A stretch of DNA of 64,000 nt, from the NCBI RefSeq assembly GCF_003382565.3, contig NZ_CP086253.1, positions 2,046,001-2,110,000 on the forward strand, written 5' to 3'. Under the pieces are notes generated by a model. It made no database searches. It was given only the letters and a program-made list of their open reading frames with translations, and was not told the DNA's origin. The stretch's first letter is position 1. Each line of letters starts with the position of its first letter. This stretch comes from Pectobacterium aquaticum (lineage in GTDB: Bacteria > Pseudomonadota > Gammaproteobacteria > Enterobacterales > Enterobacteriaceae). The translations under genes and the position numbers were made by a program. Positions 60,035 to 64,000 of the stretch are shown here, in pieces.

Positions 60035-62098
60035 TTAAGGCTGAGCGTCGTCTCGTAAGACAATCGGGCTCTCTTTTGCCGTTGGGACATCGCTATTCAT
60101 CGCACGACGAATGACGAAGAAGGCGGAAATCAGCATCGTCACCGCCACCAGCATGAAGAACCCACACAGCGCGGCGTTGATCTGGTTACTGAAGACGATG
60201 GTTTCCATGTCTTTAATCGATTTGGCCGGTGCGATCAGCGTATTCTGTTCAATACCCGTCGTGAAGCGTTTCGCCTGAGCCAGAAAGCCGATGCTCGGTT
60301 TTTCATGGAAGATTTTCTGCCAACCCGCCGTCATCGACGTGATAAACAGCCAGACGGTAGGCACGATAGTCACCCACGCATAGCGCTGCTTCTTCATCTT
60401 AAACAACACCACGGTGCCGAGAATCAACGCCATCGAGGCCAGCATCTGGTTACCGATACCGAACAGCGGCCAGAGTGTATTGATCCCGCCCAGTGGATCG
60501 ATCACGCCCTGATACACGAAGAATCCCCAGCCGGAAACGGCAACGGTCGTACCGGCCAGATTCCCAAGCCAGGAATGGCTGTTCGCTAATCTGGGAATCG
60601 CAATACCGACCAGATCCTGCACCATAAAGCGACAGGCGCGCGTCCCAGCGTCAACGGCGGTCAGAATGAACAGGGCTTCAAACAGAATCGCGAAGTGATA
60701 CCAGAATGCCATCATCGCTCGGCTGTTAAAGATTTCCGTGATGATGTAGGCCATACCGACCGCGAAGGTCGGTGCGCCACCGGCGCGCGAAAGAATAGAG
60801 GCTTCGCCAACGTCATTGGCAATGGCACTCAATTCCTGCGGGGTAATCACAAATCCCCAGTTGTTGATGGCTAACGAGGCGCTCTCAACCGTGGTGCCGA
60901 TCAAGGCGGCGGGTGAGTTCATGGCGAAGTAGATACCTGGTTCGATAACCGAGGCACAAATCAGCGCCATAATCGCCACGAAGGATTCCATCAGCATGGC
61001 ACCATAACCGATGAAGCGGATATGACTTTCTCGTTCAATCAACTTCGGCGTGGTGCCGCTGGAAACCAGTGCGTGGAAGCCGGAAATCGCGCCGCAGGCG
61101 ATGGTGATAAACAGGAAGGGGAACAGCGTACCCGAGAAGACTGGGCCGCTGCCGTCAATAAAACGAGAAACGGCAGGCATTTTCATTTCCGGCATCGCGA
61201 ATACAATACCGAAGGCCAGCCCGACAATCACCCCGATTTTCAGGAACGTAGAGAGATAATCACGCGGTGCCAGCAGCAACCAGACGGGCAGGACGGATGC
61301 CACGAAGCCGTAAATCACCAGTACCCAGGTGAGTGACGTCCCTTTCAGCGTGAAGAACGGCCCCCAGTAAGGGTGTGCGGCGATGTTACCGCCATACACA
61401 ATCGCCAGCATCATCAGCACAAAACCGATGATAGACACTTCAGCGATTTTGCCCGGACGTAAAAAGCGCATGTAAACGCCCATGAAGAGTGCGATAGGGA
61501 TGGTGGCGGCAATCGTGAACAATCCCCACGGACTTTCTGCCAGCGCCTTAACGACGACCAGCGCCAGCGCCGAGAGAATGATGATCATCACGCCCAGCGC
61601 GCCGAGCATCGTGATAATACCCGCGAACGTGCCTAGCTCCTGTTTTGCCATCTCACCCAGAGAACGACCGTCCCGGCGGGTTGAGATAAACAGCACCAGA
61701 AAATCCTGCACAGCACCTGCCAGCATCACGCCGACCAAAATCCAGATCGTACCGGGTAGGAAGCCCATCTGTGCGGCGAGAATCGGCCCGACCAGCGGCC
61801 CGGCCCCGGCGATGGCGGCGAAGTGGTGGCCGAACAGTACCCATTTATTGGTGGGGACGTAATCCAGACCGTCGTTATGACGCTCCGCCGGTGTCAGTCG
61901 GCGATCGTCGAGCTCAAACACTTTTTTGGCGATAAACAGGCTGTAAAACCGATAGGCGATGCTGTAACACGATACCGCAGCGATAACCAACCACACGGCA
62001 TTGACGTGTTCACCGCGGCTTAGCGCCAGCGTGGCGAACGAAAAGGCGCCCGCCAGGCCGACTAGCAGCCAGATCACAATGCTCTTTACGTTATTCAT
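60035..62098 (-). CDS. cstA: CstA-family pyruvate/peptide transporter
   Basis: 687 residues from the ATG at 62098; an in-frame ATG at 62146 would start inside the upstream repeat. About 16-18 membrane helices with conserved stretches NDGLDYVPTNKWVLFGHHFAAIAGAGPLVGP, GAVQDFLVLFISTRRDGRSLGEM, TIACGAISGFHALVSSGTTPKL and AFWYHFAILFEALFILTAVDAGTR. The family includes CstA (carbon starvation, peptides, pyruvate) and BtsT (pyruvate). The sequence is similar to both, so the symbol is provisional. Confidence 0.85.
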   Translation of the reverse strand: MNNVKSIVIWLLVGLAGAFSFATLALSRGEHVNAVWLVIAAVSCYSIAYRFYSLFIAKKVFELDDRRLTPAERHNDGLDYVPTNKWVLFGHHFAAIAGAGPLVGPILAAQMGFLPGTIWILVGVMLAGAVQDFLVLFISTRRDGRSLGEMAKQELGTFAGIITMLGALGVMIIILSALALVVVKALAESPWGLFTIAATIPIALFMGVYMRFLRPGKIAEVSIIGFVLMMLAIVYGGNIAAHPYWGPFFTLKGTSLTWVLVIYGFVASVLPVWLLLAPRDYLSTFLKIGVIVGLAFGIVFAMPEMKMPAVSRFIDGSGPVFSGTLFPFLFITIACGAISGFHALVSSGTTPKLIERESHIRFIGYGAMLMESFVAIMALICASVIEPGIYFAMNSPAALIGTTVESASLAINNWGFVITPQELSAIANDVGEASILSRAGGAPTFAVGMAYIITEIFNSRAMMAFWYHFAILFEALFILTAVDAGTRACRFMVQDLVGIAIPRLANSHSWLGNLAGTTVAVSGWGFFVYQGVIDPLGGINTLWPLFGIGNQMLASMALILGTVVLFKMKKQRYAWVTIVPTVWLFITSMTAGWQKIFHEKPSIGFLAQAKRFTTGIEQNTLIAPAKSIKDMETIVFSNQINAALCGFFMLVAVTMLISAFFVIRRAMNSDVPTAKESPIVLRDDAQP

Positions 62099-62129
62099 AA
62101 CAACGGCTCCTTCGTTATTCAGAAAAGGC

Positions 62130-62228
62130 ATACCGTAATACTTCAAGCTGCATGTGCGTTGGCAATACTCGGCTCATTTCTGAGCCTCGTCCTGAAGGGC
62201 CGCGGCAACCCGAATTATTTGAGGTATA
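62130..62228. repeat. ERIC-like element, shortened
   Basis: About 99 bases. The left end, ATACCGTAATACTTCAAGC then TGCATGTGCGTTGGC, and the right end, CCCGAATTATTTGAGGTATA, match the ends of the ERIC at 34562, but the middle is a different short hairpin (GGCTCA/TGAGCC). It lies just upstream of cstA, so it may be in the cstA leader. Confidence 0.7.
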
Positions 62229-62449
62229 TAGCGCAGGTGTTAATGCAATTTAACAATAGTGGGTTTAATGGCGAAGAGAAGGGAATGGATGAGAAAATGT
62301 GAGCGAACGTGAATTTTTGTAAAGAAACTTAAAGCGTAAACAAGGGTTAACGTGAGAGTACGATAAAAATAACTACGGTAAAAACAAGATGGCCCTGCCG
62401 AGGAAAATTTATAGAGTGGCGGTGCCGATTCGCTTAAGGCAGAACGTTC
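62229..62449. other. Noncoding AT-rich region upstream of cstA
   Basis: 221 bases containing the likely cstA promoter. TGTGAGCGAACGTGAA (62299-62314 region) resembles half of a CRP site but lacks the second half. No gene seen. Confidence 0.4.
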
Positions 62450-62451
62450 TA

Positions 62452-62541
62452 GGCGGCGCAGCAGGAGCGTATCGAGAGCGTATCGAGATAGTCCGTTTTT
62501 AAACGCTGCAAACTACCTTCGACGGACGCGATGATATGCGC
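62452..62541 (-). pseudogene. Aldo/keto reductase fragment
   Basis: On the minus strand about 30 codons read IIASVEGSLQRLKTDYLDTL and then a cysteine-rich end. This fits the conserved aldo/keto reductase segment (VE.SLKRLQTDYIDL) that leads to the LIHWP-like catalytic-site strand. The rest of the roughly 300-residue protein is absent. It lies just downstream of rnb. Confidence 0.45.
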
Positions 62542-62649
62542 TAGCCCTGACGAATGCCGCATGTGGATTGCAGAAAAATGGATTCCCGGCGGATGGTGGT
62601 CTTCTGGTGAGGGTTGCACGTCCGCCGAGATGGCTCGGCGGCATGGCAC

Positions 62650-64000
62650 TTACGCGGCAGGTTTTGCCACGATGCTGCGGGTTTCCAGACGAACCTCAGC
62701 GATAACGACGTCCAGCGTATCTCCTTGGCGATAAACGACTTCGCCTTTCACTGACAGGGTGCCCATTTCCTGACTGCATACCAGCTCATCACGCACGGCA
62801 TGGATAAAGGAGGACGGGATAAACGCCACCGCGCCGTTGTCCAGCAGGCGAACGCGCAGGCCACCGCGTGTGATGTCTATGATTTCCGCATTGAAGCGAC
62901 TATCCGTACCGGCTTTATCTTTGAGGTAGCGGGCGTACAGCCAGTCGCCGACGTCGCGCTCAGCCATACGATTAAGGCGGCGGCGTTCTGCCAACTGGAC
63001 CGTGACGTCGTCCTGCGGTTTTTCCGCTGCCTGTCCGGTGATAACCGCTTTCAACAAACGGTGGTTCACCATATCGCCGTATTTACGGATCGGCGATGTC
63101 CAGGTGGCGTAGGCTTCCAGCCCCAGACCAAAGTGCGGCCCCGGCGTGGTGCTCACTTCTGCGAAAGACTGGAAGCGGCGAATGCGGCTGTCCAGGAACT
63201 GCGTCGGTTGGGCATCCAGCTCGCGGCGCAACGTGCAGAAGCCCTCCAGCGTCAACAGCGCTTGCGCGTCAGCTTGAACGCCGTGGGTATCCAATACGGC
63301 AACCGCCTGTTCAATAGACGCAGGATCGAAGCCGTTGTGCACGTTATAGATGCCGAAACCCAGCTTATCGCGCAGCACAATGGCCGCACAGACGTTGGCC
63401 GCAATCATGGATTCTTCAACGATACGGTTAGCGATGCGGCGATGTTCAACCACGATATCCAACACATCGCCTTTATCACCCAGCAGGAAGCGGTAATCCG
63501 GGCGATCTTTAAATACCAGCGCGTGGGTGGTGCGCCATTCGCTACGAGCCAGACAGAGGCGGTGCAGCAAACGAATTTGTTCGGCAATCGCGTCATTTTG
63601 CGGCTGCCATTCGCCTTGATTTTCCAGCCAGTCAGAGACGTTGTCATACGCTAACTTGGCTTTGGATTCGATCCAGGCGGCAAAGAAGTGAATGTCGTCA
63701 CCCAACGCACCGTCGGCGGCAATCGTCACGCGGCAGGCAAGAACAGGGCGACGCTCGTCCGGGCGCAGGGAACAGATGTCGTCCGACAGCGGGCGCGGCA
63801 GCATCGGGATGTTGAAGCCGGGCAGATAGTTGGTGAAGGCGCGCTGGCGTGCAATGTTGTCCAACTCGCTACCCGCAGCGACATACGCGGTCGGATCGGC
63901 AATCGCGATGGTCAATTGCAGTGAACCATCACCGTTGTCCTGCACATACAGCGCATCGTCCATATCTTCAGTGCTGGCGCTGTCGATAGTGACAAAGCTC
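62650..64000 (-). CDS. rnb: Exoribonuclease II (C-terminal part)
   Basis: The open frame continues to the window edge, so the start lies outside; about 450 residues are visible. RNB catalytic domain motifs: VTIDSASTEDMDDALYV (metal-binding aspartates), FTNYLPGFNIPMLPRPLSDDICSL, and the later FGLGLEAYATWTSPIRKYGDMVNHRLL; C-terminal S1 domain (EIIDITRGGLRVRLLDNGAVAFIP). RNase II degrades single-stranded RNA 3' to 5'. Near-identical layout to E. coli Rnb. A weak hairpin, CCGCCGAG/CTCGGCGG (62622-62641), lies just past the stop. Confidence 0.96.
   Translation of the reverse strand, partial: SFVTIDSASTEDMDDALYVQDNGDGSLQLTIAIADPTAYVAAGSELDNIARQRAFTNYLPGFNIPMLPRPLSDDICSLRPDERRPVLACRVTIAADGALGDDIHFFAAWIESKAKLAYDNVSDWLENQGEWQPQNDAIAEQIRLLHRLCLARSEWRTTHALVFKDRPDYRFLLGDKGDVLDIVVEHRRIANRIVEESMIAANVCAAIVLRDKLGFGIYNVHNGFDPASIEQAVAVLDTHGVQADAQALLTLEGFCTLRRELDAQPTQFLDSRIRRFQSFAEVSTTPGPHFGLGLEAYATWTSPIRKYGDMVNHRLLKAVITGQAAEKPQDDVTVQLAERRRLNRMAERDVGDWLYARYLKDKAGTDSRFNAEIIDITRGGLRVRLLDNGAVAFIPSSFIHAVRDELVCSQEMGTLSVKGEVVYRQGDTLDVVIAEVRLETRSIVAKPAA

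Noticed and set aside
62290..62320. CRP site upstream of cstA
   Set aside because: Only one half, TGTGA, is convincing; the matching TCACA half is absent at the correct spacing.

Overview
The window is a contiguous piece of an enterobacterial chromosome, most likely a soft-rot Pectobacterium or close relative. The protein sequences and much of the gene order are Escherichia coli-like (mdtK-ribE-purR-ynhF-mepH-grxD-rnt-gloA; slyA/slyB-anmK-mliC-pdxH-tyrS-pdxY-gstA; acnA-ribA-pgpB-lapA-lapB-pyrF-yciH-osmB; rnb). These blocks are joined differently from E. coli and are interrupted by other genes. ERIC-type intergenic repeats are present. The genus call is an inference from gene content and was not tested by a search.

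Region 1 (1-17908) is an anaerobic nitrate/nitrite respiration block. It holds the end of nrfEFG (haem attachment for the formate-dependent nitrite reductase), a complete ccmABCDEFGHI cytochrome c maturation operon, the convergent napFDAGHBC periplasmic nitrate reductase operon, and, divergent from nap, the narQ-narP two-component pair. Enzymes, haem maturation and the nitrate/nitrite sensor are therefore physically together. The nap/narQ intergenic region carries FNR-like and NarP-like sites 20 bp apart.

Region 2 (18159-30451) is a 12-kb segment between two tRNA-Val(GAC) genes that are neighbours in E. coli. It carries katG, a MarR regulator divergent from a DUF3861 gene, and a guanidine-use operon: a sigma-54 type promoter, a guanidine-I (ykkC) riboswitch with an overlapping terminator, an ABC transporter, two DUF1989 proteins (UAAP1/UAAP2, carboxyguanidine deiminase type) and a 1201-residue biotin-dependent carboxylase. 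No allophanate hydrolase gene is in the window.

Region 3 (30612-45150) is housekeeping: mdtK, ribE, purR, the 29-residue ynhF, mepH, grxD, rnt, gloA, ydhL, slyA, slyB, anmK, mliC, pdxH, tyrS, pdxY and gstA. An ERIC element lies between ynhF and mepH.

Region 4 (45151-64000) has a dicarboxylate/glutamate-type symporter, acnA, a solitary OppA-like binding protein, ribA, pgpB, decayed gene fragments, lapA-lapB, pyrF-yciH, osmB, a lone araD-like gene, an IS110/IS1111-type insertion sequence with a candidate guide-RNA region, cstA, an ERIC-like element, an aldo/keto reductase remnant and the 3' part of rnb running off the end. No rRNA, CRISPR array, prophage or replication origin was seen.
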